Position numbers and translations under genes: made by a program
Notes under the pieces: generated by a model
What the model was told of the DNA's origin: nothing
Databases searched by the model: none
Seen by the model: the letters and a program-made list of their open reading frames with translations, nothing else
NCBI GenBank assembly: GCA_009733575.1
Contig: ML769383.1
Span: 1,116,001-1,180,000 of the forward strand
From: Gymnopus androsaceus JB14
Lineage: Eukaryota > Basidiomycota > Agaricomycetes > Agaricales > Omphalotaceae
DNA: 64,000 nt
Direction of reading: 5' to 3'
In this document: positions 11,283 to 24,100 of the stretch, piece after piece
Layout of the letters: each line of letters starts with the position of its first letter
Numbering within the stretch: the stretch's first letter is position 1

Positions 11283-13914
11283 TCATGAGCGACGGCTTTC
11301 CAAGAGTTTACTTCCACCTTTATCAACTACTAATCGTATCCGATCTCCTTTATCGACATCCTTAAACTAGAATAGATGTATATATAGGTAAGATGATAGA
11401 AATTGAATAGGCCACTAGTGCTTACCGTCAACTCTCTTGTCCTATGTAAACTTTCTATCTCATCGATCCGGTCTCGGACGGAATTAAGGATCTCCTCAAA
11501 GTCCTCCATCTCAACGACCTGACGCGCAGCCGATAGAATCAACATAGAGTCTGGACGGACATTGTGATTCACCTAAATTAAATGAATATATATAACTTTG
11601 CGGAGATTTCAGAAAGATAACACTCACATCTATAGAGATAACGTTGATTCTGTCGAGTTCTGGAGCAGCATGATCAGTAGAGAACCTACGATAAATGAAA
11701 AGAATGTTGAACAACCTTCCAGAAAATCGGGACGAGTCATAATCTGCCTACATTTCCACTGTAGAAGATCTTAAGTTTTGAACTCTAAGGAGAAGATATG
11801 ACCCATGCACACACATAAGGAATGAAAGGCATTGGAAGTTCCGGTAGTTCGTCTTTGCCGTCCTTACACGGCTTGACTTCTTCTCGTTCCTTCTCCTGCT
11901 CTTGACGCAGTTTTTACAAACTCCTGTAAGAGGAGCCACGAACAGGAGCTCCATTTTTGCTTCATTCGAAAGATCAGTCACTGGAAGAAGTCTATGGAAA
12001 CACAATACATACTTCGTCCATAACATCGTCGTCACAATCTTGGATCAAGCCTACAATTTTGATCAGCACTGGTACAAAAATAAGTTGGTAAAGGGTACAA
12101 ACCTATTTGGCTCAGCAGCCACGCCTTTTCTACATCTAGCAGAGAATTCGCCATTACCAATGCGTCTTTGGAAGTAGCAACCTGCGCAGTAGAACATTAC
12201 GATCGTGAGTTTTCATATGTTGTGCAAAGACTGGTGCAAACCTTGTTCAAATAGGACAATCGACCACCCACTATTGAAACAGCTTCTTGAATCGATTCAT
12301 GGTCCTCAATCTTTCCCTTGACGTTCATTCGCATACGAGTACAAGCACGAAGTGCCTCGTTTGTATTGAGATCAGAGATCGATAGAACCTAAAGACGAGA
12401 ATAGTCTGGGGTCAATAGTAGAGAAAGCATCGACTTTTTTTTACTTACTTGCATCCTGCTGGCAACCTTGCCTGTGACAGCGCGTAGTAAGTAATAATAT
12501 TGTCGGCAGATTGCAAGCAGGCTTACGCATCACATGGAACGGCCAGAAATCATCTCTGAAACCTGTTAGAATGGAATCCGTAAATTATTTAAACGATATA
12601 ACTTACGTGCTGAATACTATGGTCATTATACCTGTGACGAGTCGATCAGTAATGCCACATCAATCAATCCGAAGCGATTGGACTTGCCACTTGCTGCCCA
12701 GGCTTCCGCACGTTGTTGGAGCTGCAAGAGCATGTTTCGGCCTTAACCATCTGTTAAAACAATGAACCATTATGAGAACAAGCAGTCTCCCACCATCTTG
12801 ATCATTATTAAAATAGTGAACGTTGTTTATTATGAGAACCAGTGGTTTCTTTCGTCTCATTACGCATCTCAATGCTACTTTTTCCAACTTGTTCATAGCT
12901 ATATAAGCGGTTGCGTATTGAGCGGTATTACCTATTGGAAAAGACTGCACTGCGCACCTCGTTCGATATCCAGCGACGGACCAGCTTCACGAGGATCGCG
13001 TCTTTGGAAGAGTCCAGTTTGCGAGTCTTCATTGAATTCATAGTTGAGTGCCTTTCCGAGACGCAGGCGGAAGACTTCGAGGTCAGGATGGGCATCGCAC
13101 ATCGCAACGCCGTCCGCTTGTATAGCCTTCATCGAATCGAATATCATCGTTCCTTTACCAGAACCCTGCATCTCAGTTAGTTTCACGTCGAAAGAAGTCC
13201 AGGGGTCGTACTTTTGGACCGAGCAAGACGTAGTAGTGCCCTGGTTCTTCGCCTTGAACAATTTGGTCAATCCAGTCCTGCTCGCGTCGTCGCAAATGCT
13301 CTGTCTCTTCAGGCCCTAACTTGTTGGGACCACTAGTACGTGTATAGTAGTGTTTCGCTACCTCCAGAGCTGGGTCGTATCCGGGTGCAAAGGCAAGTTC
13401 CATCTACGCGTCAAACAGATTCAGAAAAGCTCAAGAATAGTATTTTGAATACGCGGTACCTTCGTCAACACATTGTACTTGTACCATTGAAGATACGCGA
13501 CTCCTCCTACAAATACTACGCGTGGCATTAGATCAGATACGTGCAATGAGGTGTAACTGGCCGCTTTAGCACAAACTTACCCATCCCCAATCCAACGATC
13601 GTTGTTAAAGCAGCATCTGCTAGAGGAGAACCCGTAAACTTGAAACTACCGCCTGAACCTCCAGATCCAGAGCCTCCGCTACCACCTGGAAGATTGAAAG
13701 GAAAATTTATGGCTTCTGAGGATTCATCGGCTTCGTGTTTTGGATGATTCGGAGAAGTACTACGCATCGGGATTTTCTCCCGATGTTGTTCCGGTGCCGA
13801 GGGCTGAGAATATTGTCGGAGTCGGAGAAGAGAAACCTGGTAATTATTGAGAACCGGCTTTGAGCGAAGCAAAGCCCTCTGCAATCGGCTAGCAACACGG
13901 CCTGTAGAGAGCAT
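11283..13914 (-). CDS. Mitochondrial P-loop ATPase of unknown role
   Basis: The N-terminus (MLSTGRVASRLQRALLRSK) is Arg/Ser-rich and lacks acids, like a mitochondrial presequence. A Gly/Ser-rich linker (PGGSGGSGSGGSGGSF) precedes a short hydrophobic segment LADAALTTIVGLGMGKFVL that could be a membrane anchor. Next comes a Walker A loop, YYVLLGPKGSGKGTMIFD, and a Walker B-like PLVLIINNVHYF, which lacks a canonical acid directly after the strand, then WAASGIMTMVFSTDDFW. The C-terminal half is helical with an acidic segment DCDDDVMDEQKW. The layout (presequence, one membrane segment, AAA/STAND-like ATPase) recalls inner-membrane ATPases such as Yme2, but I cannot assign it to that family. At least ten exons; the last ends at the TGA complement at 11283-11285. 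Confidence 0.72.
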
Positions 13915-14463
13915 ACAAGAAGAGGGAAAGAAGGAAGGAATGCGTGACGGGCGCCGAAATTGCGCTCACTGTCCAGGCACAGCCTTAGTGCCAAGTCGGT
14001 GGACCGAGCCAAAACCAAGCCAAAACCGAGCAAAAAATTGATAGTTACAGAAACAAGTATATACAAAGCAAACATCATAAAGATAACTAGCTAGTAGAAT
14101 GAATATACAGTATGTATACGTACAGACGCTGGAGCCATTTTGAAAGCAAGATCGGACGCAGGAATCGTTCCCACCAAACCTCTTCGCTAGTGTCATCGTG
14201 TAGATTCTGCTGAGTTTGAGCAACGAATTTGCGAGAGCAACCTGAATCTGATATGATTCAGCGCTGTCATCGTTGTCCAATTCCCCTATTGTGCGTCACT
14301 CCGGGCCTCCTCCCTCTCCAGCCGTTCAACCTCCATAGAGTTCATCTTCCCTTTCCCTTTATCCCGGGGTGCCATGATCGCCGACGAGGAGCTTCCTGGA
14401 GCAATATCATCCTCAGTAGCAGGCTGATTATGTCTTAGTCGCTTTTCGGGAGGGGATGTTGAT
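13915..14463. other. Between minus-strand genes; open frames of unclear status
   Basis: On the minus strand a frame covering about 14286-14460 reads SPPEKRLRHNQPATEDD and KGKGKMNSMEVERLEREE, which has the charged composition of real protein. It could be a further 3' exon of the SAP-like gene in another frame, or part of a small separate gene. No start or splice pattern settles it. Confidence 0.3.
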
Positions 14464-16928
14464 TCAAGTGGAAGGGGGCAGAAAGTCAAGCATCGTGAAT
14501 GCTTTACGCTTCCTGGACGGTGCTCCCTGGACTTTGCTCGAAGCCTCAGTGGAGCTGGCTGGAAAATCTTCCGCGGGAGGTCGAGCAGGAGGTTGCGAAA
14601 CACTGCAAAAGCTATTTAGAAAAACAAAAACCCAGCTGAAGGTTTGTACGTACCCGGATGTCGAAGCAGCTTCAGCATTGCGAGCTTCTTCAGCTTCTTG
14701 AATACCACGCAGATACTCTTCTTCCTCGGAAGGACTTATCTCCAAGTTGTTGTTGGGGTTCAGTTTGATCGGCCCACTGTACAGCTCGTCGTACTCCCAT
14801 TCACCCATATCTTTGGTTCCCTTTCCGCCATTCGTGACCCAATGCTGATAGATTTCAGCTGAAACCTGCTTGGGATCAAGTAAATCTTCTCTCCAGTGAT
14901 TATTGTTTCGAATGTGATAGAGTAGAAATTTGATAACTCGTTCGCGTTGCTCCCGTTCGCCCTGTAAAATCTGGTACTGCTGCTGAAGTAACGTTTTGGT
15001 CGTGGATGCGCTTAGACGGAGACGTTGAATCGTCTCGCGGATTTTCTGGTCTTCGGCAGTGTTAGCGCGAATGATATCAACAACGTATTTGATAGTAGCG
15101 TCGTTCGCTACAGGGTCTGAGGCAGAACCGGCGGATGACTCGCTTGCAGCATGACTATATTCTGAAATCACCGAGAGGTTGTCTCCATATTCATACTCGT
15201 CTTCATCCTCCACAGCTAATAAAATGTTATTGAAACGCGGAAGGATAACTGTTGAAAACTAACCGGGAACGTCAGCAGCTTTGTCCGTAGATGCAACGAC
15301 TTGGGGAGATATGGCAGGAGGAGGCTCCTCTATCCGTTGTTCAGGTAAACGAACAGGTATTTGGGGAGCAATATCTTTGAGCAAGGATGATGGGCCAGCT
15401 ATGAATCTGTGTTACAGTCGAATGATAGAAAACGAGTGTAAAACTTACCGGAAACTTCACCTTCCGCTCGAGCAGCATGTCTCGTAAGGCGTTTTCCAGC
15501 AGATTGCACAACAGTGGGTTTATCGGCGGCAGAGGCTTGGTGAGAGGGAGATTCTCGAGTTCGTTCCGACTCAGAAGGCCCACTGGGAACGGCCGATCGC
15601 AAGGGAGAACGGACGACAGCTTGACTCGTAAGGGGCTTTCCAGTAGACTTCACAATAGTGGGCTCATCGGCGGCAGGGGCTTGCTGAGAGGGAGATTCTC
15701 GAGTTTGTTCCGACTCAGAAGGCCACTGGGAACGGCGATCGCAAGGGAGAACGGACGACAGCTTCACCGTAAGGGGATTTCCAGTAGACTTCACAATAGT
15801 GGGTTCATCGGCGGCAGAGGCTTGCTGAGAGGGAGATTCTCGAGCTTGTTGTGACTCAGAAGGCCCACTGGGAACGGTCGATTGCAAGGGAGAATGGACG
15901 ACGCTTTCCTCCTTCTTAATCTGCGTCTTCTTCTTCTTCGCTCCTCCCTTCTTAGCTCCTCCCTTTTTGGCGGGTAATGGTTTAGTATCACTCCTTCGGT
16001 ACCGTCAGTTTCTTTGAAAGAGATGAATTCAAGAGGTATCGCGCACTTTTGGCTGGGCACACCGTCTGGAAATTTTTTCAATAGCTGCGCGATGATGGTT
16101 GTGGATTTACTGTTGGCCTTGACATCATGGGCCTGCAACGAGTAAGGGTAGTTAGTCGATGGTCCATAGAACAATATATAAGACGCTCTCAGCTCACCTT
16201 TCCCAAGGCCTGAAGCTCCGATCTAGTAAGGTTCGTCAGAGCATCCTGCTTGAAGGAGTTCAAAATTGTCGATAGCCATGGTTCAGATGCTGTCTCAGAG
16301 GATAGATTTTTGGAGAAATACAAGCCGGAGAGAAACCAACTGATATTGATAATTCCGGGAAATAAAACAATACATACCCAAACATACCCACGATATTGGA
16401 GAACAATGCATCTCTGTCGGATAAATTGGGTTCTATTGTTCTTGAATCAGTTGATATCACAGCTTTGACCTTTACATAAATCTATTGGAGAAATGCGACG
16501 TCTTGATATGGGGAGCTCTCAGCTAGATTGAGCTCGGCAGAGGAAGACAACACTGCAAGATACGAGGAAAATTTTGCAGCCCGAAAGTTATCAGTCTAAT
16601 GAGAAAAAGCAAGAACAAGAGAACAAGAGACAACATGGTTACCAGACAAGGACCCACATGCGAATGGCCGGACCGAATTTTACATAGCGTAATTCTTCCT
16701 TCTCCTGTACTGTACATACTACAGCAAAGTCTGCAATACTGACCTGGCGCTGTTTCGAGACATGAGGGTTAACTGCTGGAATCCAATTCGTTTCGCGGTC
16801 TCATTTTCCGAAACACAATAATGCAAGTATCGAGTAAAGAACAAAACATCCGGACAATCTAGACAAGCTTGGACCTTTCTGTGGGCCATTTTCAGAACAA
16901 AAGAAATGAGACTCTCAAATTCGGTCAT
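14464..16928 (-). CDS. SAP-like domain protein with internal repeats, function unknown
   Basis: I do not recognise the full protein. The first exon from the ATG at 16928 encodes MTEFESLISFVLKMAHRKV. A later exon pair reads LTRSELQALGKAHDVKANSK and TTIIAQLLKKFPDGVP, which fits a SAP-type helix-turn-helix found in DNA/RNA-associated proteins. Then follow Gly-Gly-Ala-Lys-Lys units, about three copies of a 47-48 residue repeat (see the repeat entry), an acidic segment MEDEDEYEYGDNLSVISEYS, a coiled-coil-like helix (KTLLQQQYQILQGEREQRER), and a C-terminal TLDFLPPST-like end. A nuclear role is inference. Splicing between the first two exons is uncertain. The start is only 42 bp from that of the plus-strand gene at 16970. 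Confidence 0.55.
15475..15905. repeat. Coding tandem repeat, about 3 x 141-144 bp
   Basis: The anchor CGGCGGCAG recurs at 15524, 15668 and 15809, giving periods of 144 and 141 bases. On the minus strand each unit encodes a variant of PSGPSES-Q-RESPSQQ and AADEPTIVKSTGKPLT. Period differences are multiples of three, so the reading frame is kept. Confidence 0.85.
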
Positions 16929-16969
16929 CGCTTTCTTCTCTCCAAAATCCACCACCCATTTGTTTTACG

Positions 16970-17950
16970 ATGGCAAAGAAACTGAAATCCTCCAAATCTG
17001 CTTCAGCTGCTAAATCGAAAAAGTATGTTTTGAATTTGCTCTTTCACTGTATCGACAGGTTCGTTAATCTTGTTCCAGGAATGTCGAAAACTTCGATACG
17101 GTCCAGACCAAGAGAGAGACCCTGGAGCAAACTGCATCTCTTCTCTTCAGATCGAGTCCGAACAAATTACAGAGTGAGTCTGGCTTGTAAATCGAGTTCC
17201 TGTTCGTGTATCTAATGTCTTGCCTCTGCCTCTTCAGTTATCATAGATGTCGACGAGGACAACGCTAACCTTGACGGCGTCTCGGAACATTTGCTCAACT
17301 TTTCTCCAGGCGAAGCTGGTGTTGAACACTTGCGGACTCGTTCGAACAAGAGGAAACGAAGTGACGAATCTGATAAAATTGCTGCTGGCTCGAAAGTGCA
17401 GGAATGGCAGGCTCGGTCTAATGGGGTCGCTACCGAGGAAGAGCGCGAGGCGACGACAGACCAAAGTCCTCCCAAACGACCCAAACCTGCGAATGCAGCA
17501 CCTCAGTCTCAGTCTCAGCCTTTGGATCAAGGGACGTCCCAGAATTACACACGCCCGACTCAGAAAGAGCTGCGCGTCGTTCTGAAAAAGCTGAAAGATT
17601 ACCCCAATCAACGGATAGATTTGAAGGTCGAGATAGATGAGGCCGAGATGATGCTGAAATGTGCCAATGCAGTATACGAGCAGACAGAAGTAGAGCTGAC
17701 GGAAATGAAATGGTTCAGGTATATTGTCGAGGAAGATGTTCTACGACACCAGAAACAGGAACCGACGTTGGTAGATGGAACTGAAAAGCTTGGAAAAGAG
17801 AGCTCGAAGGGGAAGGCGTGGAAGGAATGGCTGGCTGCGAACTCTATTCAGCATCGACCAGAAGCGATGGGATGGGGATACTGGAAAGAAAAGATGAACT
17901 CCAGTATCAAAGAGAATGCTCCAGCACGGGCTGAGAGTGTTGAGGTGTAA
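16970..17950 (+). CDS. Unknown basic/acidic protein, probably nuclear
   Basis: Three exons. The start MAKKLKSSKSASAAKSKK is strongly basic and resembles a nuclear localisation signal; a second basic patch (RTRSNKRKRSDESDK) and PPKRPKP follow. The C-terminal half is predicted helical, with KELRVVLKKLKDYPNQRIDL, a probable coiled coil through EAEMMLKCANAVYEQTEVEL, and a final WKEWLAANSIQHRPEAMGWG block. I do not recognise the family. It shares a very short bidirectional promoter with the minus-strand SAP-like gene. Confidence 0.65.
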
Positions 17951-18051
17951 TTCCTCACTTGTAGTCCTACTATCACTTGAAGTACTGTACATTATGACTT
18001 TGAAATTTGAAAATCCACGCGACCCATAACGTGATCGCGGCAACTTTTCAG

Positions 18052-19860
18052 ATGTCTATCATGGAAAATATCCACTGCTTGCTCGAGCTCTCTCCCCCGC
18101 CATTCGTATACATCAACGATCCTATTGCGCCAAAGTACACCATCCAATCTCTGCTCTCAGCTTTGGAGAACAAAATTCGATTGGTCCACCTCGATGGCAT
18201 TTCTTGTTTCACCGCCCGCTTACTCTACGATACCGTTTTGAATGGTCTCGCACAACATACACCTTCATGGGATGAAGGCTGTAAATGCTGGAGCCAGGAA
18301 AGAGCCAATGAAAGTTTGGACTCTTTCCTACATGCGTTGAAGGATCTTCACAAGTCTTTGCCCAGTGATATTCGGATGGCACTGGTAATCGAGAAGCCAG
18401 AACGCTTGAAAGATAGAATGCCAGACATTATTGTTCCTTTGACGCGTCTAGCTGAACTGGTTTGTACTTTATCTCAGTTTGTAGTGATTCGTGCTGATCT
18501 TGTGTCTTGTAGACCCAACTTGATATAAGCGTTATATTGGTCTCGGAGACTCGATGGGAAGACATTCGTCCTCCTTTGGGAGCAGCTATCGATCCTTATT
18601 ATGTGGACATCCCTGTTCCAACCAAGGAAGGCGCGTTTTGTCACTTTGATTCTCTTTTTCATACTAACTCGTCCATAGTAATCACTCAACATCTTTTGGC
18701 CGTGTTCAAAGAGTGTTCTGCAGACCCTGACCTCGCATCAACCTCGACTACTCCCCATTCCTACGACCCAGTTCTCCTTCCAGTTTATTCCCATTTCATA
18801 TCAATTCTCATTGATGTCTGCATCCTCTACACGAATGATCCTCACGAGATTCAATACATTGCCGCTGCTCGTTGGCCTGGGTTTATCAAGCCTATTCTTG
18901 ATGCACATCGACTGGCAGACGATGAGGATCCTTTTGAAATTCCTTCAACAGAGGTATGGCTTCGGCTCACGCGTCACTTCAAACCTTCCCTCTCCCTGGC
19001 ATTGGAACAGCTGTACCCACGGTTGACGAATGCTGCTGACTGGGCCCGCGCGAATGAACCTGACGCGGTTTCGCTAGCCAGAGATGGTTTAATCCTAGGC
19101 GATGTAGAGATGGAAGGAGTTGAAGGAGAAGAAGAAGAAAAAAACGAAGACATGATGATCCAGTCGTCTCCTACTCGCACCCGTACCAGCACTCGGCTCC
19201 GAAATCAACAAGAGGCACAGAATCTCTCCTCGTCCGACTTGAAGGACACACTCCCACTTTCGGCCTCGCTCCCTCGTCTATCTCAATTCATCCTCATCGC
19301 AGCCTACATAGCATCCAATAACCCGGTAAAATCCGACTTGCGAATGTTTGGACGAGGTGCAGACGGTAAAAAACGTCGTCGAAGGCAGGCGAAGCGGCAG
19401 ATAAACGCGAAACCCAAAAGTGGACCTGCAAAGATCCCCCAGAAATATCTGGGACCTTCGCCTTTTCCCCTTGAAAGGCTTATTGCGATACTGGGCGCGT
19501 TGGTGGAGGAGAATGATCCCGTTGCGTCCGAGGTGAATGATTCGCAGACTGTTCCTGTTGATGGGCTGGATTTCCACATTCCTGGGGAACGAACCGACTA
19601 TGAGGTGACTAAAGTGGGGGTGTACGCTTCGGTATGTTTTTCTTCCTTGTTGGTGTTAATGAAGTTATATTTGCCTTAGATTACACAGCTTGACGTCTCT
19701 TCGTCTACTTGTAAGAACAAGTACAGCTGACAAGCTCGATGGGATGTCTACCATGTTTAAGTGCGGGCCTGGTGCAGCTTCGTCGTATGAGACAATATTA
19801 GGTCTGGCGAAGGGACTCAATGTACCGCTGCCTGATCTTATGTGGGATAATGCGGGATAA
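18052..19860 (+). CDS. ORC5: Origin recognition complex subunit 5
   Basis: The order and motifs fit fungal ORC5, a subunit of the six-protein complex that marks replication origins and loads MCM. Seen are FVYINDPIAPKYTIQSLLSA, CFTARLLYDTVLNGLA, the Walker-B-like LVIEKPERLKDRMPDIIVPL, ILVSETRWEDIRPPLGA, and a winged-helix-type C-terminus (FPLERLIAILGALVEE). The P-loop GxxxxGKT that precedes the first helix in human and yeast ORC5 is absent: the equivalent stretch is INDPIAPKYT. The first intron after PTKE uses a GC donor (GCGCGT). The last exon is one base out of frame near 19695: the conserved TSLRLLVRTSTADKLDGMS needs a skip of one base after ITQL. The acidic insert before SSPTRTRTSTRLR is typical of a disordered linker. 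Stop taken as TAA at 19858-19860 in the conserved frame. Confidence 0.85.
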
Positions 19861-19988
19861 TTCAGAGGTGTGCGGTTTGTGTGAAGCCCTTTTGGAGTAG
19901 TTACTTAGTAAAGATAGATGTATTCATAGGTCACGAATTTGACGCGTTCCCGTGTGAAAAAACTCGTCGCGTCTTTCTTCTTCCTCTC

Positions 19989-20604
19989 ATGAGCAAAGCT
20001 CCACCTGATGACAAAGGATCTTTCGCACCTTATAGAAATGCTTTGAAGGCTCTTTCAGCTCGAACAGGGACACCACTATCCTCTTTGGTTCTTTCATTTG
20101 GAATATTACACGAACTTACAGCGGTTGTACCACTCGTGGGCGTGTTTTATGCTGGTCGGACATTTGGTGTCGGAGAGCGCATTGTTGCAGCAGTGATTGC
20201 TGAAGATGATCATTCTACTGAATCCCATGTTGGCTGGGCTCGACACAAGTGCCGCCAATGGGTTCAAGAAGGTGAAGGATGGGCAGAAAGAGTCGGAAGA
20301 CGATATGGCGTCTTTGGATTTGAAAAGGGCAAAAAGCCGGATTCTACCATAGTATCTGTGGATGCTCAGGATGTACATATCCAAGGGCACATTGCTGGTG
20401 ACGTTGCGAATGCAGTCGTTGCCTATGGAGTAACCAAGGTATATCAAATTCGACCTCACAAAATTTGGAATACACTCATTTCTTTGCGTATCTAAGGCGA
20501 TGCTTCCACTGCGCGTAGGATTATCCTTATATTTGGCACCGATGTTTTCTCGAGGCCTCGTCGAACCATTAAGGAGAAGTATCATGGGTATTTTTCGGAA
20601 ATGA
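19989..20604 (+). CDS. FAM210/DUF1279-domain mitochondrial membrane protein
   Basis: The single long exon plus a small last exon encode a DUF1279 protein: LVLSFGILHELTAVVPLVGV with a hydrophobic segment, WVQEGEGWAERVGRRYGVFG, and HIAGDVANAVVAYGVTK joined across an intron to AMLPLRVGLSLYLAPMFSR. Members (human FAM210A/B, yeast Nat2-like) sit in the mitochondrial inner membrane and affect mitochondrial gene expression or metabolism. The start chosen is MSKAPPDDKG; upstream codons in frame are open but lack an ATG. It starts only 129 bp after ORC5 ends on the same strand. Confidence 0.75.
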
Positions 20605-21126
20605 TGAGATGATACGGCTGTTCAACATACTGAATTGTTCATGTATGCAGCTCGCAACGGAGGCTGGAATCTAGCGTCAATAGGCTATGTTGGGTAATAA
20701 TACCCGCCAAATTAGCGGCGAATGTAGACCGTAGTACTTTTTCTGCTGCGCTGGCTGCCGTCTCAAGCTATATCCTTCCAGCTGTACTCCGCAATGTACC
20801 ACTTAGGAATTACCTTGTATTTTATTTAAATAGATATATAAAATAATAAAGCTTGGCCAAATCTTTTGTTCTGGATCCATTGTTGCCGTGAACGGCATAC
20901 ATACTTGGTTTTGTTCTCTGAAAGGCCAAATCCGTCTTTACACTTGACGTCCATTATTGTCGATTCCTTCTGTCCTGCTACTCAGGCTTCAGCATCTTAC
21001 ATTCTTTCTTTACGATTTTTAACTGCCTGTTTCAGCCCCAACGGCGACTGAATTTCACAGCGCAGTGACGACACTGCAAATTCTCCTTTAACCCTTATTT
21101 CTCTTCCTTCCTCTCAGACCTCGACC
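20605..21126. other. Intergenic region, promoter of the CSC1-like gene
   Basis: Nothing coding is seen. A/T-rich TATATAAAATAATAAA occurs at about 20834-20850 and a pyrimidine-rich tract precedes the ATG at 21127. Confidence 0.45.
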
Positions 21127-24100
21127 ATGTCCAACGGTAGTGCAGTAGACCAGCTATTCAATAGCGATGGCCGGGCGCTGGCGCCTGCAGCAGTTGGCTC
21201 CCAGGTTGCGCTGATGAGTATCATCTCAGTATGTCTTCTGAGTCTCCGCACAAATCCTCAGTCCTAACCATGACGTTAGGTTGTTACTATCCTATCTTTC
21301 AACCTTCTGCGGCCGAAAAACAAGGTGCGTGCTGCTAATATCTATATCTAATCTCAAAGTTTATCTTGTCCTCTATAGATGATATACGAGCCCAAAGTCA
21401 AGTACCATGTCGGAGACAAACCACCACCCCGGATATCAGACTCTCTATTTGGCTGGCTGCCTCCTCTAATCCATACCAAGGAGCCTGAGCTCGTAGACAA
21501 AGTCGGTCTCGATGCCGTTACGTTTCTACGTTTCGGTCGGTTGATGCGGTGGCTTTTCCTTGGTGTCACTCTCCTCACATGCGGTATTCTCCTCCCAATT
21601 AATGCGGTCTACAACTTGAAGAAAGTAGACAAGGCAGACCGTGATGTTCTCAGCATGCTCACCATTCGTAATGTCAGCGGCAACATTCTCTTCGTCCATG
21701 TCGCTGTGACATATCTCATCACCTTCCTGATCATCGGTCTCGTGTATATCCATTGGAAGAAGATGGTCGAGCTACGACGTCAGTGGTACCGCTCTCCCGA
21801 GTATCTCGAGTCCTTCTATGCTCGTACTCTGCAAGTCACGCAGGTGCCGAAGAAGTACCAATCGGATGAGGGTATCAAGGCCATCTTCGAGACGTACAAG
21901 GTTCCGTACCCTACTACCAGTGTACACATTGGCAGACGGGTCGGAAGACTCCCAGAGCTCATCGAGTATCACAACGCTACCGTGCGAGAGCTGGAGACTT
22001 ACCTTGTCAAGTATCTGAGGAAAGGAACTCTCGGAAAGACACGTCCTACGGTTCGAATCGGTGGGATGTGCGGATGTGGTGGAGAGCGAAGGGATGCCAT
22101 CGAATTCTATACGTGAGTGTGATGATCTGTTTGAATACGGTCGGACTAATAATCTTTCTTAGTGAGAAACTCAAGCGTACCGAAGCCGCAATCGATGAAT
22201 ACCGAGGCCAAATAGATACACGCAAAGCTGAGCCCTATGGCTTTGCAAGCATGGCCGCCGTTCCCTACGCACATATTGTCGCTAGACAACTAAATGGGAA
22301 ACATCCTAAGGGTACCGATATAGCTCTAGCTCCCAACCCCAAAGACATCGTTCGTAATCCTTCCATTGTCACTCTTACAACTACCTAACTTATAATGCTA
22401 GATCTGGGAAAACATGAACAAAACACCGTCTGAGATTCGTGCGAAGCGTACTATCGGTTTCTTATGGCTCGCCCTCGTCTGTTTCTTCAACACAGTACCT
22501 TTGTTTGTTATCTCTGTTCTGGCTAACCTGGACCAAGTTAGTGTCTTTAATTCATGGATGCTTGTGCTACTCACTAAGGCTTGTTTAGATCAAGACTTAT
22601 GTTTCTTTCCTCAACAAATGGGCCATCGCGTCTCCATCATCGTTCGCCGTCGTTTCTGGTGTTTTGCCACCTACGGTGTCTGGTGTCTTTGGATTCTTCT
22701 TGCCCATCATAATGAGATGGCTAAGCCAGGTATGTGTACAGCTGTCTTCGCTGTTTCTTAATGCTGACACTCAATTTATAGTTCATGGGTGGTCTTACCC
22801 ATTCGAAACTTGACCGTCAAGTTATCGGCCATTATTTTGCGTTTTTGATTATCAGTCAACTGATCGTTTTCACCTTGATTGGTGTTATTTTCAGTGCGTA
22901 TCTTAGTCGCCCTCAGTATAACCAGAAGCTGACCATTTGATAGACGCTGTACAAACAATCGTCGCTGAGGTTGGCAAGGATAGTTTCAAAGACATCATCA
23001 ATGGTCTTCATAGTCAGTGTCACAAATCTGCGCATCCACCAACTAAAGCTGAATATCTCTAACACAGCTCTACCCTCCAAAATTAATCAGACATATATTG
23101 ACCAGGCGTCTTATTGGTTAACATATTTCCCGTAAGTCGTTGTTGCGTTTCACATTATGTTGTAATTCACGCTGCTTCTAGTCTACGTGGATTCTTGGTC
23201 ATTTTTGATCTTGCCCAAATTGTCAACTTGGTGTGGATCTCGATCAAGACTCGGTGAGCCTCAACTCCCCCAGTATGAAAAACTTGGTTGCTTACTTCCT
23301 CTAGTATCTTTGGCCGTACTCCTCGTGATATTCGGGAATGGACACAACCTCCGGAATTCCGTTATTCGATATACTAGTGCGTCAAAGCTTCGTTTTGTTC
23401 TCTTACATTTTTGGTTGAACTTGGTTTTATATGTAGCTCTAACATGGTAAGATGAGAATGGTTTCTTCAAAGATGCATCTCATATTGTCTTTCAGTTGTT
23501 CATGGCAGCGGTAGGGTTGATCTTTGCTCCGTTAGCTCCTTTGGTCGCCTTGGCTGCTGGAGTGGTCTTCTGGATGAGCTCATGGGTGTACAAGTATCAG
23601 TTAATGTTTGTCTATATCACAAAGGTTGAAACAGGCGGGGTAAGTAATCTTTGCTTTGCTTGTGGTAGAAGACGTGTTGACAATATTGTAGCGGTTATGG
23701 AACGTGGTTATCAATCGACTCATGTTCATTGTCGTCCTGATGCAAGCGCTGATGGTGCTGAGTAAGTATTTATGCCTCTTTCGCTTTTGAGATATCTAAT
23801 GGAAAGTGCAGCCATCGGTCTCCAGTATGGGTTCAAAACGTTGTACTGGCTTGCAACTATTCCACCCATCTTTATCGTCGCCATCTTCAAGATATATCTG
23901 AATCGTTCTTTCAATAATGCATTCCGGTACTACAGCCCAACTGATGAAGAGCTCAGGAATGCAAGGGTGCATTCTGAGCGTGCCGACAACAAAGGAAACC
24001 GCCTAGGAAGACGATTCGGCCATCCTTCCCTACATGCGGAGCTGTTCACTCCTATGCTTCACGCGAAGATGATGCCGCTGTTGGCTCAAGTCTATCGTGG

